Notes: a model not told the origin generated them from the sequence alone. A stretch of DNA of 17,186 nucleotides from Erysipelotrichaceae bacterium (GCA_021442745.1 JABUSI010000121.1:1-17186), one strand, 5' to 3'. Counted from the stretch's first letter, positions 6,368 to 14,751 are shown. Numbers and translations are program-made.

Positions 6368-8147
6368 ACTGATTGGCAATCGGTCGCTTGTAGTTGAGAG
6401 CGGCACGATGGTTTAACACAACCGGAATGATAATCGGACTGCGGTGCGTCTGCTGATAGAAATACGGTTCCAGGGTGTTCCGGATGGTATTCTTCAGTTC
6501 ACCGAAGGTTGTCTTCATCATCATTTTTTTGCGTAATGCTTCGTAGACTAACAGTTCTCCGTCCTTGAGTAACTGCTGGTTTTCTTTCAGATAGACAAAT
6601 CCGCGGGATACGATACTTGGCCGGCATAAAATCTTGTTGTAACGGGAATCGATGGTTACCAGTACGGCAACCATACCGTTATCGGCCAGAATCTTACGGT
6701 CTTTCAATACGGCTGTTGCGACACCGCTGGCATCGTTTCCGTCTACGTAAATCGCATCCGTCTGTACTCTGGCATTGGTCTGTATGGCTTGCCCGTCACG
6801 CAGAACCACAACGTCACCGTTGGAACAGATAAAGATGTTTTCTTCCGGAATGCCGGTTTCCATACCGGTTTTGGCATGCATCTTCAGCATCTTGTATTCG
6901 CCGTGCATCGGCATGAAATATTTCGGTTTGATTAACTGCAGCATCAGAAGCTGTTCCTGCTGGGAAGCATGTCCCGTTGTATGCAGACTGTTTAATACGG
7001 AGTTGGTAATGACGTTGGCACCGATACGTACCAGTCTGTCTACGACCTTGTTGACGCTGTAGGCGTTACCCGGAATCGGGTTGGAAGAGAAGACAACGGT
7101 ATCACCCGGAATGATGGAAATATACCGGTGGGTACCATTGGCAATCCGGCTGAGTGCCGCTAACGGTTCTCCCTGGGAACCGGTACATAACAGGCATACC
7201 TTTTCCGGCGGAAGATTGTTGATTTCCGTAGGGTCTACGAATAAACTTTCCGGTACGTGGATATGACCTAATTTCCGCCCGATTTCGACAACGTTTTCCA
7301 TCGAACGACCAAAAATACATACTTTTCTTCCGCAGAGTTCAGCGGATTCCAGAATCTGTTGTACACGGTGTACGTTGGATGCGAAGGTCGAAATGATCAG
7401 TCGTCCGGTTGTCCGTTTCATCGTATTCAGAACGGTCTGGGCAACTTTCTTTTCGCTGACGGAGAAATCCTTTATCGCGGAGTTGGTGGAATCGGATAAC
7501 AATAAGGTGACACCAATCTGACCCATATACGCCATAACCTGGTAGTCGGAGTTGTTGCCGACCGGGGTTAAGTCAAACTTAAAGTCACCGGTGGAAACGA
7601 TACGTCCGTTCGGGGTATTGACTAAGATTCCTAACGTATCCGGGATACTGTGTACGGTATTGAAGAATCCGATGTGGAAATATTTGGTATCCACACGGGA
7701 TTCCTGATTGATTTCAATCAGTTCGCAATTCCGGCTGACCCGGTGTTCTTCCAGTTTCTTTTCAATCAGACACAAGGCGAAACGGGTACCGTAAATCTTG
7801 AAGTCGATGTTCGGAATGGCCCGTAATAAGAACGGAATACCTCCGATATGGTCTTCATGACCGTGGGTAATCAGAAGCCCTTTGATTTTGTGCTGGTTGC
7901 GAATCAGATACGTATATTCGGGAATCACATAATCTACACCCAGGATGTTTTCTTCCGGAAACTTCACCCCGGCATCAATGATAATAATCTCTTCTGCATG
8001 CTCGATACAATACATGTTTTTTCCGACTTCACCAAGGCCACCCAACGCATAGACAAGGGTATCCGTATCTTTACGGATTTCATGGTCTTTGTCGTACAGA
8101 TGCAAACTGCTGCTTGGTGACTGGAAATTCGTTTCTAATCTAGGCAT
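6366..8147 (-). CDS. rnj: Ribonuclease J1 (metallo-beta-lactamase/beta-CASP RNase)
   Basis: A cytoplasmic 5'-3' exonuclease and endonuclease for mRNA decay and rRNA maturation in Bacillota; 593 residues, somewhat longer than the 555 of B. subtilis RNase J1 because of an N-terminal extension of about 25 residues. The zinc site is complete: HGHEDH (95-100), H166 in TVHSIPDTLG, D188 in STGDFKFD, and in the C-terminal half of the catalytic core GHAS and MHGEY. The beta-CASP insert carries DSTNS and the GRSMENVVEIG segment. The intact HGHEDH favours the active J1 type over J2, whose motif is degenerate in B. subtilis. The start ATG 8147 follows AAAGGAGG by 4 bases. It begins 13 bases after the def stop, so the two form an operon. 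B. subtilis has a similar def-rnjA arrangement, but with the small rpoY gene in between, which is absent here. Confidence 0.96.
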   Translation of the reverse strand: MPRLETNFQSPSSSLHLYDKDHEIRKDTDTLVYALGGLGEVGKNMYCIEHAEEIIIIDAGVKFPEENILGVDYVIPEYTYLIRNQHKIKGLLITHGHEDHIGGIPFLLRAIPNIDFKIYGTRFALCLIEKKLEEHRVSRNCELIEINQESRVDTKYFHIGFFNTVHSIPDTLGILVNTPNGRIVSTGDFKFDLTPVGNNSDYQVMAYMGQIGVTLLLSDSTNSAIKDFSVSEKKVAQTVLNTMKRTTGRLIISTFASNVHRVQQILESAELCGRKVCIFGRSMENVVEIGRKLGHIHVPESLFVDPTEINNLPPEKVCLLCTGSQGEPLAALSRIANGTHRYISIIPGDTVVFSSNPIPGNAYSVNKVVDRLVRIGANVITNSVLNSLHTTGHASQQEQLLMLQLIKPKYFMPMHGEYKMLKMHAKTGMETGIPEENIFICSNGDVVVLRDGQAIQTNARVQTDAIYVDGNDASGVATAVLKDRKILADNGMVAVLVTIDSRYNKILCRPSIVSRGFVYLKENQQLLKDGELLVYEALRKKMMMKTTFGELKNTIRNTLEPYFYQQTHRSPIIIPVVLNHRAALNYKRPIANQ

Positions 8148-8160
8148 AGTTCCTCCTTTG

Positions 8161-8715
8161 CTAGATTACGATAGCTCCGGGAATCGGAGCAAACGGATCG
8201 TTCTTGTCAATGTGGTCATAGTACAACGTGCCTGACAAGTGGTCGATTTCGTGCTGCATGACAATGGCTTCATAGCCACTCAGCCGGACGGTTACCATCT
8301 GGTCGGTGATGGCATCATAACCTTTTACGGTAATACGGGCAGCTCTCGGTACGTATCCGTCCACGTCCTTCGGGACGGATAAACAGCTTTCGCCGCCTTC
8401 CAGATAGCATTTCTGAATGCTGCTGGATACAATTTTCGGATTTGCGAGCGCAAATTCGAGGTCATCATCTTCATCATACGGAATGCCAACGGCAATCATG
8501 CACTTGTTGACTCCGATCTGCGGGGCAGCCAGACCAACGGCACCGCGAAGATTGTATTTTTCCTGTAATTCTTTATCATGAGAAGCCCGGACGTGGTTCA
8601 TTAAATCCATCAGAAGATCGTGGTCTTCTTTGGACAACGGTAACGCTACCGGTTCACATTTTTTACGTAAAGCCGGATGGGTATCCGGTAAAATCATCGA
8701 ATTATCAATAAACAT
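8161..8715 (-). CDS. def: Peptide deformylase (type 2)
   Basis: Removes the formyl group from the N-terminal Met of new proteins; a cytoplasmic metalloenzyme, usually with Fe(II). The three family motifs are present: GAVGLAAPQIG (58-68), ESCLSVP (109-115) with metal ligand C111, and QHEIDH (154-159) with ligands H155 and H159 and catalytic E156. The usual EGCLS is ESCLS here. The long segment around residues 70-110 and GYVPR after motif 2 fit the type 2 enzymes of Gram-positives. The start is set at ATG 8715 (MFIDNSMILPD, 184 residues), 9 bases after AAAGGA; an in-frame ATG at 8760 would add 15 basic residues without a good ribosome binding site. It is the first gene of the def-rnj operon and has its own promoter upstream. 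Confidence 0.96.
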   Translation of the reverse strand: MFIDNSMILPDTHPALRKKCEPVALPLSKEDHDLLMDLMNHVRASHDKELQEKYNLRGAVGLAAPQIGVNKCMIAVGIPYDEDDDLEFALANPKIVSSSIQKCYLEGGESCLSVPKDVDGYVPRAARITVKGYDAITDQMVTVRLSGYEAIVMQHEIDHLSGTLYYDHIDKNDPFAPIPGAIVI

Positions 8716-8777
8716 AAAAAAACGTCCTTTCCTGTATCTGAAAATCGTATTGGATTTCATTGGTATCTTGTGCCTTA

Positions 8778-8806
8778 AGTATATCGGAAAGACGGGTTTT
8801 TCACAA
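8778..8806 (-). promoter_or_regulatory. Promoter of the def-rnj operon
   Basis: On the minus strand TTGTGA (8806-8801) and TATACT (8783-8778) are separated by exactly 17 bases, 4 of 6 and 5 of 6 matches to the sigma-A consensus. The start would be near 8771, about 55 bases before the def ATG. The 257-base region between the divergent def and ftsW genes otherwise holds AT-rich DNA with no ORF or strong hairpin that I can support. Confidence 0.65.
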
Positions 8807-8916
8807 TATAATTGTAAGCATTTTCATATAAATATACTACAAATTTCCATAAAACAAACAATACGTAACAAGAAAAAACAATCATACAACAAATTGCCGG
8901 ATTGTAAAGAAATCTG

Positions 8917-8945
8917 TTTCCAGAAGAGTTCAAAAACGATATAAT
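8917..8945 (+). promoter_or_regulatory. Promoter of the ftsW-rsmD-coaD operon
   Basis: TTTCCA (8917-8922) and a perfect TATAAT (8940-8945) are separated by 17 bases. The start near 8952 would leave a leader of only about 20 bases before the ftsW start. Confidence 0.7.
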
Positions 8946-8972
8946 AGAAACACACTCGAAGGAGGGATGACA

Positions 8973-10175
8973 ATGGCAGGAAAGAAGGAAAAAAAGAAGT
9001 TTGAAACCTCTTTTCTCATTATGCCGAAAGACGTTGATTTTACGCTTCTGGCAGCATGCGTTGTACTGACAATCATCGGGATTGTGTTTATCGGTTCGGC
9101 AAACATTACCAGCAGTGAAAACGTTGTACGTAACGTTATGCTGGCATCGGTGAAACAGTCTGTCTGGTTTGTGGCTGCTTTTATCGTGATGGTGGTGATG
9201 TCACGTATTTTTTCTGTGGAACTGGCGAAGAATACTGCGTTTCTGTGGTGTCTTATCATCGGCGGATTGCTGGGCTTTTGTCTGGCATTCGACGCCATCA
9301 ACGATGCGCAGGCATGGATTCATTTCCAATTCGGGTCTGTTACGTTTACGGTTCAACCGGTAGAGTTTGCGAAAGCAGCGATGATTTTGCTTTGTGCCTG
9401 CAAGATGTGCTCGCAACCGAAAGACAAAGGCTTTTGGGAAACAGCCGGATATGTTTTTGTTGTTTTTGTCGTATATGTTGTTATTGTGTTGTGTCAGAAT
9501 GATTTCGGAAGTGCATTTGTCTTAGGATTGATTACCCTTGGTGTATGTATGATTCCGCATCATCGCAGTCTGTGGGATACACAGGTTAAGGCAAGAGTTA
9601 TATTTGTTGCCTTGTTTGCGGTTGCTTTGTTTGTCCTTTTATCTCCGAGCGGGATGAAACTGGTGGAAAAACTGCCGATATCGGAGTATCAAAAAGCGCG
9701 TATTACAACATCAGTGGATCCGTTTTCGGACCGTTACGGTTACGGATTCCAGGTCAGTAACAGTCTGATTGCGTTTTCCCGTGGCGGATGGTTCGGACAG
9801 GGACTGGGTTCGAGTGTACAGAAATACGGGTATTTACCGGAATCCGATTCGGACTTTATTCTGGCGGTTATTGCCGAAGAGTCCGGGGCTGTCGGTCTGG
9901 TTGTCATTTTTGCGTTGTATGTGTTTATCGCCTGGCGGTTACTGGGATATGCATTACGGGTACGGAAAGAAGAAAACAAGGTCATACTGTTCGGGACGGT
10001 TCTGTATCTGTCCATTCACTTTATCTTTAACGTCGGTGGGGTTACCGCTGCACTTCCGTTAACCGGGGTTCCGCTTCTGATGTTGTCAGCAGGTGGTTCG
10101 TCACTGATTACCTGGTATGGTATGCTGGGAATCTGCGAATCGGTTATTGCGCGGTATCGCAGAGGGGAAGAGTAA
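8973..10175 (+). CDS. ftsW: FtsW/RodA/SpoVE-family peptidoglycan glycosyltransferase, probably FtsW
   Basis: A polytopic membrane enzyme that polymerises lipid II into glycan strands, working with a class B penicillin-binding protein at the division septum. The 400-residue protein has a short lysine-rich cytoplasmic tail, then about ten hydrophobic helices. Family marks are AWI (114-116), QPVEFAK (128-134), DFGSAF, GYGFQVSNSLIAFSRGGWFGQGLG, and PESDSDF with D294 where the catalytic Asp of FtsW/RodA lies, then AEESG and a final AGGSS (373-377). Several of these differ from the usual RWI, QPSE and SYGGSS. ATG 8973 is preferred over ATG 8967 because AAGGAGG (8959-8965) is 7 bases away from the former and touches the latter. 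Neighbours rsmD and coaD resemble the ftsW...ylbH-coaD region of B. subtilis, which favours FtsW over RodA, but the sequence alone does not separate the family members firmly. Confidence 0.9.
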   Translation: MAGKKEKKKFETSFLIMPKDVDFTLLAACVVLTIIGIVFIGSANITSSENVVRNVMLASVKQSVWFVAAFIVMVVMSRIFSVELAKNTAFLWCLIIGGLLGFCLAFDAINDAQAWIHFQFGSVTFTVQPVEFAKAAMILLCACKMCSQPKDKGFWETAGYVFVVFVVYVVIVLCQNDFGSAFVLGLITLGVCMIPHHRSLWDTQVKARVIFVALFAVALFVLLSPSGMKLVEKLPISEYQKARITTSVDPFSDRYGYGFQVSNSLIAFSRGGWFGQGLGSSVQKYGYLPESDSDFILAVIAEESGAVGLVVIFALYVFIAWRLLGYALRVRKEENKVILFGTVLYLSIHFIFNVGGVTAALPLTGVPLLMLSAGGSSLITWYGMLGICESVIARYRRGEE

Positions 10176-10176
10176 T

Positions 10177-10734
10177 ATGCGGATTGTAGCCGGTGTTCAT
10201 CGCTCCCGGAAACTGGAAACGTTAGAGGGAGACAATACGCGTCCGACATTGGATAAAGTGAAGGAAGCGGTGTTTTCTTCGTTAGGCGGTAAGTTTTACG
10301 AAGGAAGCATTCTGGATTTGTTCGGAGGGTGCGGAAGCATTGCGCTGGAAGCAATTTCCCGCGGAATGGAAAAAGCAGTCATTGTTGACAACAATTACGA
10401 TGCGGTTCAGGTTATCAGACGGAACGTCGCTTCGCTGAAAGAAGAAGATAAGGTTTCGGTATGGAAACTGGATTATAAGAAAGCCATTAAACGGTGCGAA
10501 GAAGAAAATCTGAAATTCGATCTGATTTATCTGGATCCTCCGTACCGGAAGGGATGGTACAATGAAATTCTGCAGAGAATTACGGAATCCAGCCTGTTGA
10601 AAGAGGACGGAAGAATCGTTTGCGAATCGCTGAAGGAAGAAGTTCTGGATGCGAAGGGACTTGTTGTATATAAGGAAGCAGTCTATGGGATTATGAAAGT
10701 ATCCTATTTAAGAAGGAGTGAAGAGCATGAGTAA
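10177..10734 (+). CDS. rsmD: 16S rRNA (guanine966-N2)-methyltransferase RsmD
   Basis: Methylates G966 (E. coli numbering) of 16S rRNA using S-adenosylmethionine. The 185-residue protein begins MRIVAGVHRSRKLE and has TRPTLDKVKEAVFSSL, the usual RsmD opening. The SAM-binding motif I is DLFGGCGSIALEAISRG, with Gly in place of the common Ala after DLF, and the N-methyltransferase motif DPPY is at 120-123. The ATG follows the ftsW TAA by one base, so the two are translationally coupled; no strong independent ribosome binding site is needed, though GAGGGGAAG lies within the end of ftsW. Its 3' end overlaps the start of coaD by 8 bases. Confidence 0.95.
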   Translation: MRIVAGVHRSRKLETLEGDNTRPTLDKVKEAVFSSLGGKFYEGSILDLFGGCGSIALEAISRGMEKAVIVDNNYDAVQVIRRNVASLKEEDKVSVWKLDYKKAIKRCEEENLKFDLIYLDPPYRKGWYNEILQRITESSLLKEDGRIVCESLKEEVLDAKGLVVYKEAVYGIMKVSYLRRSEEHE

Positions 10735-11203
10735 GGCAATGTATCCGGGATCGTTTGATCCGATTACCTACGGACATATGGATATTATCGAACGGTCCAG
10801 TAAAATGTTTGAGGAAGTATTTGTGGCTGTTATGGTAAATGACGAAAAGAATCCGCTGTTTACGACGGAGGAACGGGTGGACATGATTCGGAAAACAGTC
10901 GGGCATTTACCGAACGTGAAGGTTGTTGCCAGTCCGGGATTAACGGTTGATTTTGCGCGGTCTCTGGATGTCAACGTATTGATCCGGGGAATCCGGGCAG
11001 TAATGGACTACGAATACGAATTGCAGCAGTCGACCATCAATATGATGCTGGCGCCGGATATCGAAACGGTATTCTTGCTGTCTAAACCGGATTATTCCTT
11101 CTTAAGCAGTTCGGCTGCCAGAACGGTTGCCAAGTATCATGGTGATCTGCAACGGTTTGTGCCGGAATATGTGGCTTGTAAACTGGAAGAAAAAATGAAG
11201 TAG
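10727..11203 (+). CDS. coaD: Phosphopantetheine adenylyltransferase
   Basis: Transfers AMP from ATP to 4'-phosphopantetheine, the penultimate step of coenzyme A synthesis; a cytoplasmic hexamer in known cases. The 158-residue protein has YPGSFDP (6-12) and the nucleotidyltransferase TYGH motif (14-17), RGIRAVMDYEYELQ and, near the C-terminus, FLSSSAARTVAKYHGD, which matches the ISST-x-(V/L)-R region with Ala in place of the hydrophobic residue. ATG 10727 is chosen because AAGGAGTG (10713-10720) is 6 bases upstream; a second ATG at 10739 would put the family motif at the very N-terminus. It overlaps the rsmD stop by 8 bases and ends the operon at a strong terminator. Confidence 0.96.
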   Translation: MSKAMYPGSFDPITYGHMDIIERSSKMFEEVFVAVMVNDEKNPLFTTEERVDMIRKTVGHLPNVKVVASPGLTVDFARSLDVNVLIRGIRAVMDYEYELQQSTINMMLAPDIETVFLLSKPDYSFLSSSAARTVAKYHGDLQRFVPEYVACKLEEKMK

Positions 11204-11233
11204 AGACTTCTCGGGTGAGAAGTTTCTTTTTTT
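11204..11233 (+). terminator. Intrinsic terminator after coaD
   Basis: The arms AGACTTCTC (11204-11212) and GAGAAGTTT (11217-11225) form a 9-bp stem with one G-T pair around a GGGT loop, followed by C and seven Ts. It starts directly after the coaD stop codon and isolates coaD from the heat-shock promoter 30 bases downstream. Confidence 0.92.
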
Positions 11234-11248
11234 ATCTTAAGAAAGATT

Positions 11249-11275
11249 TTAGCATTCCGGTGTTGACAGTGCTAA
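11249..11275 (+). promoter_or_regulatory. CIRCE operator 1 (overlaps the -35 of hrcA)
   Basis: TTAGCATTC, 9 bases, CAGTGCTAA: each arm has one mismatch to the CIRCE consensus TTAGCACTC-N9-GAGTGCTAA. The -35 box TTGACA lies within it, so HrcA bound here should block RNA polymerase directly. Confidence 0.88.
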
Positions 11276-11291
11276 AAGGTCGATATATACT
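11263..11291 (+). promoter_or_regulatory. Sigma-A promoter of the hrcA-grpE-dnaK-dnaJ operon
   Basis: A perfect TTGACA (11263-11268), 17 bases, and TATACT (11286-11291). The start should fall near 11298, inside the second CIRCE. The near-consensus promoter fits a heat-shock operon held down by repression rather than one needing an alternative sigma factor. Confidence 0.92.
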
Positions 11292-11292
11292 A

Positions 11293-11319
11293 TTAGCAGT
11301 GGCAAGGAAAGAGTGCTAA
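11293..11319 (+). promoter_or_regulatory. CIRCE operator 2 (covers the hrcA transcription start)
   Basis: TTAGCAGTG, 9 bases, GAGTGCTAA: the right arm is perfect and the left arm has two mismatches to the CIRCE consensus. It begins two bases after the -10 box and ends 14 bases before the hrcA ATG, so it also forms part of the mRNA leader. Confidence 0.9.
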
Positions 11320-11333
11320 AAGGAAGTGAGAAC

Positions 11334-12338
11334 ATGCTTACAAAACGCCAGGCAAGTATATTAAAAGCGATTGTGGAAGAGTTCGTAAGAACCGCAGAGC
11401 CAATCGGTTCGAAGACCTTGATGGCAAAGTATGAACTTCCGTACTCTTCGGCAACCATTCGAAACGAAATGATGGCTTTGGAAGAAGCCGGGTTACTGGA
11501 AAAGACACATACTTCCAGCGGACGGGTCCCGTCTACCAACGGGTATCGCTATTACGTCGAGAACCTGATGGAAACGGTACTGGATGAAACGTCCAGGTAT
11601 GAATTGCAGAATGTCTTCAGCAATCACCGGGGATCTCTGGAAGATGCGATTCAGCGCAGTTGTGACGTCTTGAGTCATATGACAAATCTGACGTCCATCG
11701 TGCTGGGGCCGGATGCCAGGGCACAGAGATTGCAACGGATCCAGTTGATTCCGCTGGACAGCCGTACGGCGGTCGCCATCTTCGTAACCGATTCCGGACA
11801 TACGGAGAACAAGACGTTCCGTTTCGAAGATGATATTTCAGTCGAGGATATCCAGAACTGCTGTAACATTCTGAATGACCGGTTAGTCGGAACCGAAATC
11901 GGAGAAGTTGTCGAAAAGATGAACGAAATCAAACCGATTCTGGAGAATCAGGTCATCCGTCATGAAATGCTGTTTAACGCATTCGTTCAGGCATTTGTCA
12001 GGTTTGCCAGTGAAAATGTGTATTATTCGGGAGCGAGCAATATGCTGTATCAGCCGGAGTTTTCCGATATTGAACGGATTCGCGGTCTGATGAAAATGCT
12101 GGAAGATTCCAGTCTGTGGCGTTCGATCGGGAATAACGAACAGAACGTGATGCTGAAACTGACCGGCGGAAACGAATTGATCTGGATTGACGATCTGGCA
12201 GTAGTATCCACGAAGCTGCATATGGGCGGCGAAGAGGGACAACTGATGATTCTCGGTCCGTCTCGAATGGAATATGACAGGATTACTTCAATGCTGGAAT
12301 ACGTCAGTCAGATTCTGGAAGAGAAGTATTGGAAATAG
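11334..12338 (+). CDS. hrcA: Heat-inducible transcription repressor HrcA
   Basis: Represses class I heat-shock genes by binding CIRCE; GroEL is known to keep it active in B. subtilis. The 334-residue protein has an N-terminal winged-helix domain (about residues 1-75) with the family segments ILKAIVEEFVRTAEPIGSK, PYSSATIRNEM and LEEAGLLEKTHTSSGRVPS, then GYRYYV and a C-terminal GAF-like domain. The start is ATG 11334, with AAGGAAGTGAG just upstream; an in-frame GTG at 11313 lies inside CIRCE 2 and would be an unlikely start. It is the first gene of the operon behind two CIRCE sites, so it represses itself. The stop TAG is part of the grpE ribosome binding site. Confidence 0.97.
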   Translation: MLTKRQASILKAIVEEFVRTAEPIGSKTLMAKYELPYSSATIRNEMMALEEAGLLEKTHTSSGRVPSTNGYRYYVENLMETVLDETSRYELQNVFSNHRGSLEDAIQRSCDVLSHMTNLTSIVLGPDARAQRLQRIQLIPLDSRTAVAIFVTDSGHTENKTFRFEDDISVEDIQNCCNILNDRLVGTEIGEVVEKMNEIKPILENQVIRHEMLFNAFVQAFVRFASENVYYSGASNMLYQPEFSDIERIRGLMKMLEDSSLWRSIGNNEQNVMLKLTGGNELIWIDDLAVVSTKLHMGGEEGQLMILGPSRMEYDRITSMLEYVSQILEEKYWK

Positions 12339-12346
12339 GAGGACGT

Positions 12347-12910
12347 ATGAGCCATAAAGAAAAGAAAAAAGTGGTAATCGAAGGCGATGAAATGGATTTC
12401 AAACAAGAGGAAGAAGTGAAAGAAACCGTGGAAGAGTCTTGTGAAGAACCTGCCGCACAGACGGAAGAACCGAATGAAACGGAAGCACTGAAAGAGGAAC
12501 TGGCAAAACTGAAGAATGAGTACTATCGGGTATTTGCCGATACGGAAAATCTGAAAAAACGTCTGCAGGCGGAAGCGGAACAGACAAAGAAATACCGCAT
12601 TCAGAGTTTTGCGAAGGAAGTGCTGCCGGTCATCGATAATCTGGAACGGGCGTTATCGCAGGAAACAACCGATGAAAACCTGAAGAAAGGTGTGCAGATG
12701 ACATATGATCAGCTGATGCATGCGTTGGAGCAGGAAGGTGTTGCTGCAATGGATTGCCTGAACAAACCGTTTGACCCGAATTTCCATCATGCGATTATGC
12801 AGGAGGCGGTGGAGGGCGTCGAATCCAACACCGTGGTGGAAGTATTCCAGAAGGGATACATGTTAAAAGATCGAATTCTAAGAGCGGCCTTGGTTAAGGT
12901 CAGCGAGTAA
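12347..12910 (+). CDS. grpE: Nucleotide exchange factor GrpE
   Basis: Releases ADP from DnaK so that the chaperone cycle can continue. The 187-residue protein has an acidic, disordered N-terminal region (residues 10-45), a long coiled coil (about 46-100, with ENLKKRLQAEAEQTKKY and the FAKEVLPVIDNLERAL segment) and a C-terminal beta domain with PFDPNFHHAIMQE and FQKGYMLKDRILRAALVKV, all typical. ATG 12347 is chosen because TAGGAGGA overlapping the hrcA stop is 4-5 bases upstream, which implies coupling with hrcA. The DnaK gene starts 18 bases after the grpE stop. Confidence 0.97.
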   Translation: MSHKEKKKVVIEGDEMDFKQEEEVKETVEESCEEPAAQTEEPNETEALKEELAKLKNEYYRVFADTENLKKRLQAEAEQTKKYRIQSFAKEVLPVIDNLERALSQETTDENLKKGVQMTYDQLMHALEQEGVAAMDCLNKPFDPNFHHAIMQEAVEGVESNTVVEVFQKGYMLKDRILRAALVKVSE

Positions 12911-12928
12911 TATAAGGAGGACAAAGAA

Positions 12929-14743
12929 ATGAGTAAAATTATTGGTATTGACTTAGGTACAACAAACAGCTGCGTTGCCGTTATGGAAAATGGTGAAGCA
13001 AAGGTTATTACGAACCCGGAAGGAAACCGTACAACTCCTTCTGTCGTATCATTCAAAAACGGAGAAAAAATCGTTGGTGATGCCGCAAAGCGTCAGGTAG
13101 TAACCAACCCGAACTCTGTCATCTCCATCAAGAGAAAGATGGGTACAAACGAAAAAGTTACTTTGGAAGGTAAGGAATATACACCGCAGGAAATCTCCGC
13201 AATGATTCTTCAGTATATGAAGGGTTATGCAGAAGCATACTTAGGTGAACCTGTCACCAAGGCAGTCATTACCGTTCCTGCATATTTCAACGATGCACAG
13301 CGTCAGGCTACCAAGGATGCCGGTCGTATTGCCGGACTGGAAGTAGAACGTATCATCAACGAACCGACGGCTGCTGCTTTGTCTTTCGGTATTGACAAGA
13401 CGGACGTTGAACAGAAGGTATTGGTATATGACTTAGGTGGAGGTACGTTCGATGTTTCCATCCTGGATCTGGCAGACGGTACTTTTGAAGTATTGTCTAC
13501 TGCCGGTGATAACCACTTGGGCGGTGATGACTTCGATAACATTATCGTAGATTACATGGTGGAAACATTCCGTAAGGAAAACAGCGTGGATCTGCGTAAC
13601 GACCGTATGGCTATGCAACGTCTGAAAGAAGCTGCGGAAAAGGCTAAGAAAGATTTGTCCGGAATGGTTCAGACCCAGATCAGTCTGCCGTTTATTTCCG
13701 GTGGTCCTTCCGGTCCGTTGCATCTGGAAATGTCTTTGACCCGTGCGAAGTTTGATGAAATGACCAAGGGCCTGGTAGAACGTACCATCGGTCCGGTAAG
13801 ACGTGCATTGAGCGATGCCGGCCTGACCAAGAATGATATTCACCAGGTATTGTTAGTCGGTGGTTCTACCCGTATTCCGGCTGTACAGGAAGCTGTACGT
13901 CATGAATTGGGTAAGGAACCGAACAAGTCCGTGAACCCGGATGAAGTCGTCGCATTGGGTGCTGCTATTCAGGGTGGCGTATTGAGCGGTGACAACAAGA
14001 GCGATATCTTATTGCTGGACGTTACACCATTGTCATTGGGTATCGAAACTCTGGGTGGTGTTATGACAACGTTGATCAGCCGTAACACAACCATCCCTAC
14101 ATCAAAATCCCAGGTATTCTCTACTGCTGCCGATAACCAGCCGGCTGTAGACATTCATGTATTACAAGGGGAACGTCCGATGGCTGCCGACAACAAGACA
14201 CTGGGTATGTTCAAGTTAGACGGTATTGCACCGGCTCCTCGCGGTATTCCGCAGATTGAAGTTACTTTCGATATCGACGTTAACGGTATCGTACACGTAT
14301 CCGCTAAGGATAAGGGTACCGGTAAGTCTCAATCCATTACCATTCAGAACAATTCCGGTTTAACCGAAGAAGAAATCGACAGAATGGTTCGTGAAGCCGA
14401 AGAACATAAGGCAGAAGACGACAAGCGGAAAGAAGAAGTCGAACTGCGCAATAAGGCTGAACAATTCATCAACCAGATTGATGCCAGCCTGAAGAATGAC
14501 GGCGCAAACATTGATGCTGCCCAGAAGGCAGAAGTTCAGCGCTTACGTGACGAATTGCAGAAGGCATTGGATGAAAACGATATGGCAACGCTGAAGAGTC
14601 GTCTGGATGCGTTGGAACAGGCAGCTCATACAATGGCTGAACAGATGTACCAGCAACAGGGTGCACAGGGCGGTCCTCAGGGCGGATATACCAATCCGAA
14701 CGATGACGACGTTGTAGACGCCGATTTCACGGAAAAGAATTAA
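12929..14743 (+). CDS. dnaK: Molecular chaperone DnaK (Hsp70)
   Basis: An ATP-driven cytoplasmic chaperone that folds and rescues proteins with DnaJ and GrpE, and feeds ClpB. The 604-residue length is that of Gram-positive DnaKs (B. subtilis 611) rather than E. coli (638). The ATPase domain shows IDLGTTNSC (7-15), YDLGGGTFDVS (167-177) and GGSTR (311-315). The substrate domain follows with DVTPLSLGIETLGG and the helical lid is present. The C-terminus is Gly/Gln-rich and ends DDDVVDADFTEKN, the usual tail. The start has TAAGGAGG 8 bases upstream, the strongest ribosome binding site of the operon, fitting the need for high DnaK output. Confidence 0.99.
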   Translation: MSKIIGIDLGTTNSCVAVMENGEAKVITNPEGNRTTPSVVSFKNGEKIVGDAAKRQVVTNPNSVISIKRKMGTNEKVTLEGKEYTPQEISAMILQYMKGYAEAYLGEPVTKAVITVPAYFNDAQRQATKDAGRIAGLEVERIINEPTAAALSFGIDKTDVEQKVLVYDLGGGTFDVSILDLADGTFEVLSTAGDNHLGGDDFDNIIVDYMVETFRKENSVDLRNDRMAMQRLKEAAEKAKKDLSGMVQTQISLPFISGGPSGPLHLEMSLTRAKFDEMTKGLVERTIGPVRRALSDAGLTKNDIHQVLLVGGSTRIPAVQEAVRHELGKEPNKSVNPDEVVALGAAIQGGVLSGDNKSDILLLDVTPLSLGIETLGGVMTTLISRNTTIPTSKSQVFSTAADNQPAVDIHVLQGERPMAADNKTLGMFKLDGIAPAPRGIPQIEVTFDIDVNGIVHVSAKDKGTGKSQSITIQNNSGLTEEEIDRMVREAEEHKAEDDKRKEEVELRNKAEQFINQIDASLKNDGANIDAAQKAEVQRLRDELQKALDENDMATLKSRLDALEQAAHTMAEQMYQQQGAQGGPQGGYTNPNDDDVVDADFTEKN

Positions 14744-14751
14744 TCAACCGG

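Noticed and set aside
11313..11333. A GTG start for hrcA seven codons upstream.
   Set aside because: It sits in the right arm of CIRCE 2, lacks a ribosome binding site, and ATG 11334 gives the usual HrcA N-terminus.
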